Source of the DNA: UBA5336 sp964415675
Lineage (GTDB): Bacteria; Pseudomonadota; Alphaproteobacteria; Caulobacterales; Hyphomonadaceae
Reading direction: 5' to 3'
Assembly: GCA_964415675.1 (NCBI GenBank)
Contig: CAYQBG010000001.1
Coordinates: forward strand, 62,001 to 126,000
DNA: 64,000 bases
Shown: in pieces, positions 26,620-35,167 of the stretch
Position numbering within the stretch: the first letter of the stretch is position 1
How the letters are laid out: every line of letters starts with the position of its first letter
The notes under the pieces: model-generated
The model's database searches: none
The model's input: the letters and a program-made list of their open reading frames with translations, nothing else
Told to the model about the DNA's origin: nothing
Made by a program: the position numbers and the translations under genes

Positions 26620-26736
26620 GGGTTTTCTATCGATTGGGGTCGCACCCTTGCGGAAGGGGTTCCAGAACACGAATTTGCGGCTGCATAGAAGGATGCCCAA
26701 TAATAGCGGATTCTCTGCAACACCGGGTTTTCTATC
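26620..26736. repeat. 12-bp direct repeat in the tetR/repeat-protein intergenic region
   Basis: GGGTTTTCTATC occurs exactly twice, at 26620-26631 and 26725-26736, 105 bases apart. The region between tetR and the divergent exported protein is AT-rich with T-runs, as expected of a regulatory region. Confidence 0.45.
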
Positions 26737-26817
26737 TGCTTTTTTTGAAGTTTTTTCTTTACGGCACCGTAATCGTCTTCCATCATTTGACGAGACGAGT
26801 GGTTTGGGAGCTGTGTT

Positions 26818-27834
26818 GTGCGCGTCCTGTTTGTTTGCCTTTTGGCGAGTCTGTTTGTCAGCGCGGCTTCGGCGCAAGCGGCGGAATATCCCCCGTCCGA
26901 CCGCGCCGGACAGTGCTTCGCGCGCGTCCTGACCCCGGTCATCACGGAGACGGTGACTGAGCAGGTGCTCGAACAGCCGGCGGCTGAGCGAACAGAGATC
27001 ACACCCGCTGTTTATCGCAACAGCACAATTGAAGTCCTCGCGCGCGAGGCTGAAACGCGCCATCGGATCATTCCGGCCGTCTACGAGACGGTGGAAGAGC
27101 GGGTGATGATCGAGCCGGAACGCACGGAAATCACGGTTATCCCCGCGCAATTCGAGTCTTACACGGAAACCGTTGTGGTGAAGCCGGAACGTGTGGTGTG
27201 GAAAAGGGGTGACGGGATTTACGGGCGCAGCGGCGTGCTCGGTGCGCAGGCAGCCGCTGCACGCGGTGGCGAGAAACACACAGGCGAAGTGCTTTGCCGC
27301 GTGGTTGAGCCGTCTGTGACCCGGACGGTGACGCGGTCGCGCATGGTCGCGCCGCCGCGGACGCAGGAAAGGGTGGTTCCGGCGCGCTACAAAACTGTCC
27401 AGCGTCGTATTGTCGTCGAGCCGGCCCGCGTAGTCGAGGAAGTGATCCCGGCAGTCTATGAGAATCGGACGATCCGCGTCATGGCCGAGCCGCCTCAAGA
27501 GGTGCGAATCGAGGTCCCCGCTGTCTACCGGACCGTGACCCGCGAAGTCGTACGCGGCGGCGGAGAACTGGAATGGTCGGAAGTCCTTTGCGAGACGAAT
27601 ACGACCCGCTATAAGGTGGCCGAGATTCAGGGCGCCCTTGCCGACGCTGGTTATCCTACACTCGTCGATGGCAGCTTCGGACCGCGGACGGTAGCAGCCA
27701 TGGAAGCTTATCAACGCGCCACTGGACTATCGGTCGGGTATCTCACCGTGGAAACAGTTCGCTCGCTCGGAATTGATCCTTATGCGACGGCGTCAGACGC
27801 AGCCTACGCCGCACTCGAACGCCGCTCGGCCTGA
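26818..27834 (+). CDS. Exported 23-residue-repeat protein with peptidoglycan-binding domain
   Basis: Predicted secreted protein of 338 residues. Residues 1-22 form a signal peptide ending SAQAA. Eight consecutive-type repeats of exactly 23 residues follow, four at 39-130 and four at 164-255, with consensus (I/V)PAVYxTVTxxVxxEP. Each block follows a Cys-containing segment (GQCFARVL, GEVLCRVV), and a third such segment (SEVLCET) precedes a PG_binding_1-type domain at about 262-320 with IQGALADAGY and DGSFGPRTVAAMEAYQ. It probably resides in the periplasm bound to peptidoglycan. The GTG start has GGGAG upstream. No family is recognised for the repeats. Confidence 0.82.
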   Translation: MRVLFVCLLASLFVSAASAQAAEYPPSDRAGQCFARVLTPVITETVTEQVLEQPAAERTEITPAVYRNSTIEVLAREAETRHRIIPAVYETVEERVMIEPERTEITVIPAQFESYTETVVVKPERVVWKRGDGIYGRSGVLGAQAAAARGGEKHTGEVLCRVVEPSVTRTVTRSRMVAPPRTQERVVPARYKTVQRRIVVEPARVVEEVIPAVYENRTIRVMAEPPQEVRIEVPAVYRTVTREVVRGGGELEWSEVLCETNTTRYKVAEIQGALADAGYPTLVDGSFGPRTVAAMEAYQRATGLSVGYLTVETVRSLGIDPYATASDAAYAALERRSA

Positions 27835-27853
27835 CAGACCATTCGGTCTGTTT
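27834..27853 (+). terminator. Hairpin at the stop of the repeat-protein gene
   Basis: ACAGACC (27834-27840) pairs perfectly with GGTCTGT (27845-27851) over an ATTC loop, followed by a short T-run. It begins on the last base of the stop codon. Probably a weak intrinsic terminator. The remaining AT-rich sequence to 28102 shows nothing else I can support. Confidence 0.5.
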
Positions 27854-28102
27854 GAAAGCCTGGTCCTCATTGCTTGGAGCACACTCAACGCGGTGACGAT
27901 CGCCCGGATTTCGCTCCGATTCCAAATGACTCGGCAAACTCTACAGGCGATGAATTCGTACAAACATACGATACGATGAGAAGGCCTCGATTCCAGCTCC
28001 ACATCATTGTTTTTAATAAATTTCAATTGATAGCCGCCGGATTTTCAATGACTCACCCGTACATACGCACGATCCGTATCGATTCCGTAACGATACTGCG
28101 GG

Positions 28103-28492
28103 TCAAGCGTTAGGCTCCGCTGACACCGCTTCCCCATCCTCTATCGCCGGAATGATTGTGACACTTTCGCCACAGCCACAAGCATCCGTCTGATTTGGAT
28201 TCGAAAACACGAACTTCTCGTGCAGAAGCGTCGTCTCGTAATCTATGACCGAACCCAACAGGAAGAGAACGGCTTTTGCATCGACGACGATCTGGACGTC
28301 GCCATCCTGGATGAGTTCGTCGATGGGTTCAGGCGCATCGACATAATCCATGACGTATTCCATGCCGGCGCATCCCCCATTGGTCACACCAACGCGCAAA
28401 AAGCCTGCGCCTTTTTCATCGATGATCTCACGGACGCGCGAAGCGGCTGCGTCGGTCAGGCTAACAATTTTGGGTCTCGGTCTTCTGGCCAT
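28103..28492 (-). CDS. HesB/IscA-family iron-sulfur assembly protein
   Basis: A-type carrier of 129 residues that delivers Fe-S clusters. The three conserved Cys are in NGGCAGMEY near residue 40 and in ACGCGES near residue 109. IVSLTDAAASRVREII at the N-terminus is typical. A GTG at 28513 is an alternative start; neither has a clear ribosome-binding site. It is not beside isc or suf genes here, so IscA, SufA and ErpA roles cannot be separated. Confidence 0.87.
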   Translation of the reverse strand: MARRPRPKIVSLTDAAASRVREIIDEKGAGFLRVGVTNGGCAGMEYVMDYVDAPEPIDELIQDGDVQIVVDAKAVLFLLGSVIDYETTLLHEKFVFSNPNQTDACGCGESVTIIPAIEDGEAVSAEPNA

Positions 28493-28537
28493 GTCTATAA
28501 TCTGGTGTGACACGGGCAGACGATCAACCCGCCCCCG

Positions 28538-29389
28538 TCAACGATTGAAGAATTCGAACTCGATCGCATAATGAAGGTCCCCTGCTCCCATCGACAGGTC
28601 ATAATCTTCAAATCCATATATATAGTCAAAGCGGACTGACTGGCTCGGCAGGTCATTGGAGGAACGGCGCCGGATCGCCCGTCTGAACTCCACAATATTG
28701 ACCGGGCCGCCTGCCACATCGCTGAGATCATCGACATTGCCGATGAAGCGATAGAAATTGCCATTGGCTGCCCGGCTTCCGAAAGCCATTCCGTCATCAT
28801 TGCCGGATTCCCGAATATCGTAGCGGAACCCGATCCTCGACAATTGGGTGAGGTCATCAAGGGCGCCATTCCCGCCGCGCAGACGCGATGAAAGCGCGAT
28901 ATAAAAATCCGTGCGCGAAGACACGTAGAAGCTGCGCTGGCTCGACGTCTCCGCCGCTGCAATATCGGTCTGCCCATCCAGCCGAAATGCCGAGAGGCTC
29001 GCGCTCGCATCCAGGAAGCCGTCGGAATTACTCCCCGGAGCCATATCGATCACGGAGTCGCCAGTCTGGTCGATGCCCAGCAGGGCGCCTTCTTCACGCA
29101 TGGGTACAAGATGAAACCCTTCTGTCCGCGTGCCGGTGTAGACGGGATTGACAGCGCCGGACCCCTGGAAGGGATTGCCACTCCATGCAACCATCCGCCC
29201 GCCGGGCGGAACGCTGGCGCCTGTGGCGAACACGTAATTGTCGTAGACGTCAAATGTGCGCCCGTCATGAACAATGACACAGCCATAGACCCGGCAGTAA
29301 AAGTCGGAATCGAGCCAGGAGGCCGCTGCCGGCATTCCATGTGCCGCTGCGGCAATGGCGAGGCATAGAGCGCGCCAGACCAACGCCAT
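28538..29389 (-). CDS. Exported protein of unknown family
   Basis: Protein of 283 residues that I do not recognise. Residues 1-24 form a signal peptide ending PAAAS. The mature part begins WLDSDFYCRVYGCVIVHDGR, with two close Cys that could form a disulfide, and is rich in Asp/Gly/Ser, suggesting beta structure. It contains a polar stretch (GDSVIDMAPGSNSDGF) and ends in aromatic EFEFFNR. Its ATG overlaps the stop of the PapD-like chaperone gene (TAATG), so they are made together, and it may be the client of that chaperone. Confidence 0.65.
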   Translation of the reverse strand: MALVWRALCLAIAAAAHGMPAAASWLDSDFYCRVYGCVIVHDGRTFDVYDNYVFATGASVPPGGRMVAWSGNPFQGSGAVNPVYTGTRTEGFHLVPMREEGALLGIDQTGDSVIDMAPGSNSDGFLDASASLSAFRLDGQTDIAAAETSSQRSFYVSSRTDFYIALSSRLRGGNGALDDLTQLSRIGFRYDIRESGNDDGMAFGSRAANGNFYRFIGNVDDLSDVAGGPVNIVEFRRAIRRRSSNDLPSQSVRFDYIYGFEDYDLSMGAGDLHYAIEFEFFNR

Positions 29390-30243
29390 TATTGCCGCTC
29401 TTCGCCTTCGACAAGATCGAGAGCCGCCCGTTTGACCGGCAGGTCCACTTTATAAGGAGCAAGATCGACGGCACCCGACTGAACCTGCGGCGCAAAGATG
29501 TTTTCCAGGCGCACGGTTACCGATGACGTATCGCCAAGATCATCCGGCATGGCCATGTTGTAATTACGGGCACCGGCATCGAGAACAACGAGATTTTCGA
29601 TCGGCTGGGTTCGCACTTCCCCGCGACCATTCCCGATCTCGACTTGCCCTCTAAGGCGCGCATGGGCGTTGCCCGGATTTTCGATCCGCAGGCCCAGAAT
29701 AGTGCGACCTGTTTCATCCCTGACGATTCCTGAGGAATGGATCTCCGGCAGGCTCTGCGCTTTGCCTGTTGTCAAATAGAAAAGGCTCGCGATCTGGTAG
29801 CGTTTCCATACCCCGGAACCCTGGCCGCGCTCTTCTGGCAGGATTGTGGATGCCAGGAGTGCAAACCTGTGATCACCGGACTTTCTCACGCGCGCCGGCG
29901 CCGCAAGATCGACCACGATCTGCTCGGCCTCACCCGGCTCAAGAGTGATGAAGGCCGGGCTGAAACGGGCCCACTCTGCACTCGAGGCGGGATCTTCTCC
30001 GGGTGGTGAGAGTGCAATCTGCCCGTTTTCGTCCAGCGTCCAGTCGGCCAGGCCAATCGTCAGAGAGATCGTTTTTTCGGTATGCACGTTCGCAATATTG
30101 ATCACCTGACGTTTTCGCTCACCCGGCGCGATTTCCATTTCGACCGTGGTCGGCTGCAGCCCGATACCGAAGGCCGCCGCGGGCGCTGCCGCGTATGTGG
30201 AAAAAAAAGTGGTCAAAACAGCAAAGACAAGATTGCGCAGCAT
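29389..30243 (-). CDS. PapD-like periplasmic (fimbrial-type) chaperone
   Basis: Exported chaperone of 284 residues. A signal peptide (about 1-24, ending PAAAF) precedes an immunoglobulin-like domain with QPTTVEMEIAPGERKRQVINIAN, then FITLEPGEAEQIVVDL, which aligns with the first domain of pilus chaperones; the second domain is about 150-270. The ATG at 30243 is chosen over an open frame to 30279. No usher or pilin gene is adjacent. The next gene overlaps by one base (TAATG). Role in surface protein assembly is inferred. Confidence 0.75.
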   Translation of the reverse strand: MLRNLVFAVLTTFFSTYAAAPAAAFGIGLQPTTVEMEIAPGERKRQVINIANVHTEKTISLTIGLADWTLDENGQIALSPPGEDPASSAEWARFSPAFITLEPGEAEQIVVDLAAPARVRKSGDHRFALLASTILPEERGQGSGVWKRYQIASLFYLTTGKAQSLPEIHSSGIVRDETGRTILGLRIENPGNAHARLRGQVEIGNGRGEVRTQPIENLVVLDAGARNYNMAMPDDLGDTSSVTVRLENIFAPQVQSGAVDLAPYKVDLPVKRAALDLVEGEERQ

Positions 30244-30312
30244 GAAGGGTCCTCGGCCGGCGAATGGAAAGGCTCTCAATCGCTGTATCGGCCGGTTTGG
30301 TTACGCGCGCGT

Positions 30313-31317
30313 TTACACCCGTGCGGTGAGACGATCCCGCAGCCTTTTCCGCTCACCAGTATACGCATCGACAAGATTGATGAGCCGCTCTGGGTGGAGG
30401 AAGGGTGCAAAACAGTCGCCTGAAGGCAGATATTCATGGGCAAGCGCGAGCCGCTGCGTCTCCGCCTCAAAACCTTGCTTCCATGACGCGGTGGTTTCTT
30501 CGCCTGACAGGGCTATCAGGTTTTCACCTGCAAAGCGCTCGTCATTGAGGAAGGGATCATGATCGACCGACATCAAGACCTCATTGCGAAAGGTCTGAAC
30601 ATCAAGACCGAACAGGGCTTGCGCCACCTCGTCAAATTCGTCGGCGTGTTTGCGAAGGAATTGCAGGTCACCTGGATGTTTGGAATACCATTTCTCAAAG
30701 AGTTGGGTGTGGCCAAACAGGCGCGCATTGCCCTTGATCCAGCTGAGCGCTGCGCGGGCCATCGCCTCACTGGTCACGGCCTGACGCACAAGCCTTGCAA
30801 ACCAATCAGGGCGCAATTCGAATGTCGCGTCCCTGTTGAACGAAGCGTTGACGAGCAAGGTGAAGCTGATGTCCTCGCGGCGAAGGGCGAGCCGGCTGCC
30901 GACCGGCGCGCTCGTTCCCATGGACATCAGGACGATATCATCGAGGCCTGCCTGCGTGATAAAACTCTCAATCACCCGCAACTGGCCATCCAGACTCGGC
31001 GCCGGTGTCGAGGCGCCGAAACCGGGCCGTTGCACCACCAGCGTGAAGAAGCCCGCACGTTCCATTCGCCGGCAGAACTCCTGCGGCGGCAGCCCGGGAT
31101 ACTCCGCAGAATTGAGGATCATGAATGGCCGCAGGTCGCTGTCACCAAATTGCATGAATTCGATGGTTTCGCCACGAGGCGTGACCTCAGCGGTCTGCCA
31201 GAAACGCCCGATCCTGTTGACACCACCAAGCCGGTCAAGACGGTTGCCCTGCCCGGTATGGCTTCGCCCGGAAGCACCGGATCGCCCGACCTCCTTATTC
31301 CCGTCCTGATCGCGCAC
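30313..31317 (-). CDS. Alpha/beta-hydrolase-fold-like protein
   Basis: Protein of about 334 residues with an alpha/beta hydrolase-like core: RPFMILNSAEYPGL, LVVQRPGFGAST and the elbow-like IVLMSMGTSAPVG near residue 135. The elbow Ser lies in SMGTS and is not a clean GxSxG. A C-terminal lid-like half follows. The start is uncertain: a GTG at 31317 with AAAGGGG upstream is used; the frame is open to 31419, into the pccB 3' end, and an ATG at 31155 also exists. Function unknown. Confidence 0.6.
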   Translation of the reverse strand: MRDQDGNKEVGRSGASGRSHTGQGNRLDRLGGVNRIGRFWQTAEVTPRGETIEFMQFGDSDLRPFMILNSAEYPGLPPQEFCRRMERAGFFTLVVQRPGFGASTPAPSLDGQLRVIESFITQAGLDDIVLMSMGTSAPVGSRLALRREDISFTLLVNASFNRDATFELRPDWFARLVRQAVTSEAMARAALSWIKGNARLFGHTQLFEKWYSKHPGDLQFLRKHADEFDEVAQALFGLDVQTFRNEVLMSVDHDPFLNDERFAGENLIALSGEETTASWKQGFEAETQRLALAHEYLPSGDCFAPFLHPERLINLVDAYTGERKRLRDRLTARV

Positions 31318-31399
31318 TGGCCTGAAACCCCTTTCGGCGAAGCTGGTATCAGGGTGGAGATGACGCGAAGCTGAACGCCGGAAGACGTGAATCGACCGC

Positions 31400-32932
31400 T
31401 TAGAGAGGAATGTTGTCATGCTTTTTGGGCGGGTTCTTCACATCCTTGGTTCTCAAGGTCCGCAGTGCCCGGATCACCCGTTTGCGGGTTGAGTGCGGCA
31501 TGATGATGTCATCGACATAACCCTTCCGTGCCGCAACGTAAGGATTCGCGAAATTATCCTCATACTCTTTGGTGCGCGCGGCGATCTTGTCTGGATCGTC
31601 CAGTTCCGACCGGAAGATGATCTCCACAGCGCCCTTTGCGCCCATGACCGCGATCTCGGCATTGGGCCAGGCATAATTCACGTCGCCGCGAAGGTGTTTC
31701 GAACTCATCACGTCATAGGCCCCGCCATAGGCCTTGCGCGTGATCACGGTGACTTTCGGCACCGTTGCCTCGGCGAATGCGAAGAGCAGCTTGGCGCCAT
31801 GCTTGATGAGGCCACCATACTCCTGCTTGGTGCCCGGCATGAAGCCCGGCACATCGACGAAAGTGACGATCGGGATATTGAAACAATCGCAAAAGCGCAC
31901 AAACCGGGCGGCCTTGCGCGACGCGTCTATATCGAGAACGCCGGCAAGCGTCATCGGCTGGTTGGCCACAAAACCGACTGTGCTTCCTTCCAGACGACCA
32001 AATCCGCAAATGATGTTCGCCCCGAAATTTGGGGATATCTCGAAAAAATCGCCTTCGTCGGCAACCTTTGCGATCAGTTCCTTCATGTCATAAGGCGTGT
32101 TGGGATTATCAGGGATCAGCGTGTTGAGGCTGTCAATCATCCGGTCCGGGGTGTCATAGGACGGACGGACCGGCGGGCTTTCCTTGTTCGAAAGCGGCAG
32201 GAAATCGAATAGCCGGCGCATCTGAACCAGTGCCTCGATATCATTCTCGAAAGCCCCGTCGGCCACGCCCGACTTCGCCGCATGCACCCGGGCGCCGCCG
32301 AGCTCTTCATGCGTAACCTCTTCATTGGTAACCGTCTTCACGACGTCGGGGCCGGTGACATACATGTAAGAGCTGTCTTTCACCATGAATATGAAATCGG
32401 TCATGGCGGGCGAATAGACATCGCCGCCGGCACACGGTCCCATGATAACGGAGACCTGCGGAATCACGCCGGAAGAGAGGACATTTTCCATGAAGATATC
32501 GGCATAACCCGCCAGCGAATCGACACCCTCCTGAATGCGCGCACCGCCCGCATCGAAGATGCCGATCACAGGAGCGCCGGTGCGTGCCGCAGCCTGCTGC
32601 ACCTTCACGATTTTCTGGGCATGCGCCATGGAAAGCGAGCCGCCAAAAACAGTGAAATCCTTGGAGAAGACATAAACGAGGCGACCGTTGATCGTGCCGT
32701 GCCCTGTGACGACGCCATCGCCGGGCACTTTCTGCTCGGTCATGCCGAAGTCCGAACACTGGTGTTCAACAAACATGTCGAACTCTTCGAAACTGCCTTC
32801 GTCGAGAAGTAGCTCTATACGCTCGCGCGCTGTAAGCTTGCCCTTTTCATGCTGGCGGGCGATCCGCTTCTCGCCGCCGCCCATGCGGGCCTGCTCACGC
32901 CGCGCCTCAAGTGCCTCGATCACATCCTGCAT
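31400..32932 (-). CDS. pccB: Propionyl-CoA carboxylase beta subunit (acyl-CoA carboxyltransferase)
   Basis: Carboxyltransferase of 510 residues that moves CO2 from carboxybiotin to an acyl-CoA, normally giving methylmalonyl-CoA. Crotonase-like halves are visible: GARIQEGVDSLAGY with oxyanion-type GPCAGGDVYSPA in the first and PGFMPGTKQEYGG with KAYGGAYDVMSSKHLRGD in the second. The Asp of GGAYDVMSS fits the propionyl-CoA-preferring type. No biotin carboxylase (pccA) gene is within the window. It overlaps the open frame of the next leftward gene. Confidence 0.93.
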   Translation of the reverse strand: MQDVIEALEARREQARMGGGEKRIARQHEKGKLTARERIELLLDEGSFEEFDMFVEHQCSDFGMTEQKVPGDGVVTGHGTINGRLVYVFSKDFTVFGGSLSMAHAQKIVKVQQAAARTGAPVIGIFDAGGARIQEGVDSLAGYADIFMENVLSSGVIPQVSVIMGPCAGGDVYSPAMTDFIFMVKDSSYMYVTGPDVVKTVTNEEVTHEELGGARVHAAKSGVADGAFENDIEALVQMRRLFDFLPLSNKESPPVRPSYDTPDRMIDSLNTLIPDNPNTPYDMKELIAKVADEGDFFEISPNFGANIICGFGRLEGSTVGFVANQPMTLAGVLDIDASRKAARFVRFCDCFNIPIVTFVDVPGFMPGTKQEYGGLIKHGAKLLFAFAEATVPKVTVITRKAYGGAYDVMSSKHLRGDVNYAWPNAEIAVMGAKGAVEIIFRSELDDPDKIAARTKEYEDNFANPYVAARKGYVDDIIMPHSTRKRVIRALRTLRTKDVKNPPKKHDNIPL

Positions 32933-33083
32933 GTCGCCAAACCCCTTCCTGTCACAACTTGTATGTTTCCCAAGGCACTGATAGCGCTACAGGCTGCGAG
33001 TGCAAGCAGGCGCGCAGCTCTTCCCCAAGGGGAAGCCTGCTCACCGGCTCTCGTTTTGCCTATCTCGTCAGATCACGAACGGC

Positions 33084-33656
33084 TTAGCGCCACACATGAC
33101 CTTTCCGGCCATACTGAGAATAGCGACTGCCATAGGGATCTGACCAGTCAATATCGACGACCTGCCCACGCCGGATCGTGCAGGTTACTGAGCGCTCGAT
33201 AACGCGCCTGCGCCCCTCGAACTCGACCTCATCGAAACGCACATTGAACCCTGCCGGTCCGACGCGGTGTACCCGGCGATCATCATCGAAATCGACATCC
33301 CGGAATCCCACCCGCCAGGCCTTGTCGGCAATCGCGGACCGGCACTGTCGCACCGCGCGGATCCGCTCGCGCCGCTCTGAAGGCCCGTAGCGATCGTGTG
33401 AATACCGCATGTCACGATCATGGTAGTCCTGCCGGGATGCTCGCCTGTCATCTCCATAACGCGAATGGCGTTCATACTGCCTGCGCGCGTCTCCTTTACA
33501 GTGTTCGTTCGCTTTCTGACCATAGCCATACGGGCCGCCGGCGAGCTCGGCATTGGAGCCCCTATTGCCTTTATCGGCCATCGCAGGGGCGGCGAAGAGA
33601 GCAGACGCAGCCATCGCTACGGCCGCCACTCTCAGAGTCATGATGGGCTTCATCAT
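33084..33656 (-). CDS. Secreted basic Arg/Tyr/Asp-rich protein
   Basis: Predicted exported protein of 190 residues, unrecognised. A signal peptide (about 1-27, ending APAMA) is followed by a Gly/Asn-rich segment, a strongly charged Arg/Asp/Tyr/His-rich stretch (about 50-105), and a C-terminal half with alternating hydrophobic and charged residues (FRDVDFDDDRRVHRVG, FDEVEFEGRR), likely beta strands. Two Cys occur in the second half. No neighbours in operon. ATGs at 33656 and 33653 are equivalent. Confidence 0.62.
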   Translation of the reverse strand: MMKPIMTLRVAAVAMAASALFAAPAMADKGNRGSNAELAGGPYGYGQKANEHCKGDARRQYERHSRYGDDRRASRQDYHDRDMRYSHDRYGPSERRERIRAVRQCRSAIADKAWRVGFRDVDFDDDRRVHRVGPAGFNVRFDEVEFEGRRRVIERSVTCTIRRGQVVDIDWSDPYGSRYSQYGRKGHVWR

Positions 33657-33736
33657 GGGCGAGAGTGTCTCAAGCCGAGCTGAAACGCTGTGTGAACCGA
33701 CCATTCAGGTCGCGGGCTCAGCCAGTCACAAGCGCG

Positions 33737-34399
33737 TTATGCGTAAGCGTAAGGCCCCCCGCGCTCAAGCGCAGCCTGGTAAGCCGGTCGGGCATGAACA
33801 CGTTCTAGAAAGCCTCGAATATTCGGGCAAGCGCTAAGGTCACTGCGTGAAGCGGCTGCCTCAAGCGGAAAACTCATCATGATATCAGCAGCTGTGAAGC
33901 TCTCGCCAACGAACCAGCCGCTTCGCTCAAGCTCTGCTTCCCAATAATTCATATGCGTTTCCAGCTGCGGATCGACAAAACCTTCGACGGCCCGTTTGGA
34001 CACTGCGGCTGCCAGAGGACGCGCGAGCAGGGGCGCGTTCTCCGGCAGCCGCTGGAAGACAAGTTTCATGACCAGCGGCGGCATAGCGGAGCCTTCTGCA
34101 TAATGCAGCCAGTATGTGAAGGCACGCCCCTGTGGTGTGCCGCGTTCAGGGCGAAGCCCGGTTTTATCCTGCATGTCCAGCACAAATTCGAAGATCGCAC
34201 CGGTCTCGGCCACGATCACACCTTCCGCCTCAAGGACAGGAGACTTGCCCAGAGGATGAACCTGTTTCAGGGCCGGCGGTGCGAGCATGGTCTCCGCGTC
34301 CCGCTCATAACGCCGGACCTCATAGGCAAGGCCGAGTTCTTCAAGTAACCACAAGACACGTTGCGACCTGGAATTCTCCAGATGATGAATCACGATCAC
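33737..34399 (-). CDS. Glutathione S-transferase family protein
   Basis: Protein of 220 residues with a thioredoxin-like N-terminal GST domain (IVIHHLENSRSQRVLWLLEELGLAYEV style start) and an all-alpha C-terminal domain with SGWFVGESFTAADIMMSF near residue 170. The Ser in ENSRSQR is in the usual glutathione-activating position. The GTG at 34399 is preferred: GGAGA lies seven bases upstream, whereas the ATG at 34405 is too close. It lies 18 bases downstream of the ATP12 gene. Confidence 0.85.
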   Translation of the reverse strand: MIVIHHLENSRSQRVLWLLEELGLAYEVRRYERDAETMLAPPALKQVHPLGKSPVLEAEGVIVAETGAIFEFVLDMQDKTGLRPERGTPQGRAFTYWLHYAEGSAMPPLVMKLVFQRLPENAPLLARPLAAAVSKRAVEGFVDPQLETHMNYWEAELERSGWFVGESFTAADIMMSFPLEAAASRSDLSACPNIRGFLERVHARPAYQAALERGGPYAYA

Positions 34400-34423
34400 G
34401 ATCATTCTCCACTAAAGCCCTGC

Positions 34424-35131
34424 TCAAAGCACCGAGAACCATGTGCCAAGTGCATCGGCCTGTTGCTCTTCCCACGCAGCGACCGCATCGGCCTCCGCAT
34501 CCCGCCCCCAAAGCTCGGCCTGGAAATCTTCATCAATTCGCGAGCGCGCCCAGGCCTCGACACCCTCAAGCTCACCGCGTTCGACCGCCAGCGCCAGAAG
34601 CGCAGAACCGAAAAGACTGCATCCAAATACCAGCCCCGTGAGCCGGAAGTCATCCAGTGACATGGCGTGATTGCGCGCCGCGTCCAGCGATGCAGCGGGT
34701 TGAGGCGTTGGCAGGATGCCAGTGACGGGAACCAGCAGCACGCCAAGTGCGGGCCCCGCCCAGTCGCGCACAGGTCGCCAGCCAGCCTCCTGACGGTCTC
34801 GAAGCCCTGCAGGAGCGTCGGCAAGATGGCATAGCAGGTCCGTTTCGCAATATTTCACCACTTCGTCGGTGATGTCCTGGCGCGTGACAGGTGTCCGGTC
34901 GATGGCGACATTGGCAAGCCGGGTCAGGTGCATGGTGTGAACATCCAGCGTGTCGCCCTGTCTTTTCCATTCTTGAGCGACAGCCGCAGCCAGTCCATGA
35001 GATGGCAGCGCAAGCACCGCCTTTGCGGGCGTACGCAATGTGCGTCCGTCCAGCTCGACCTGCCAGGCCCCATCCGACCCGCAGACCTCAGCATCCGTGT
35101 AGAAACGTCTGGGTAAACTGCCCCGGCTCAT
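34424..35131 (-). CDS. ATP12-family F1 ATP synthase assembly chaperone
   Basis: Protein of 235 residues of the ATP12 family, which binds the F1 alpha subunit during assembly in mitochondria and occurs in alphaproteobacteria. Signatures: RRFYTDAEV at the N-terminus, VELDGRTLRTPAKAVLALPS near residue 25, MHLTRLANVAIDR near 67 and the conserved YCETDLLCHLAD near 95. It lies upstream of a GST gene and follows the HAD gene. F0 genes are 25 kb away in this window. Confidence 0.88.
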   Translation of the reverse strand: MSRGSLPRRFYTDAEVCGSDGAWQVELDGRTLRTPAKAVLALPSHGLAAAVAQEWKRQGDTLDVHTMHLTRLANVAIDRTPVTRQDITDEVVKYCETDLLCHLADAPAGLRDRQEAGWRPVRDWAGPALGVLLVPVTGILPTPQPAASLDAARNHAMSLDDFRLTGLVFGCSLFGSALLALAVERGELEGVEAWARSRIDEDFQAELWGRDAEADAVAAWEEQQADALGTWFSVL

Positions 35132-35167
35132 CGAACCCCCGCTTTGCCGCTCCGGCGCACCATCAGG

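Noticed and set aside
27854..28102. Possible small RNA or ORF in the AT-rich convergent gap
   Set aside because: Only weak inverted repeats and a non-conserved-looking frame; no promoter or terminator pattern beyond the hairpin already listed.
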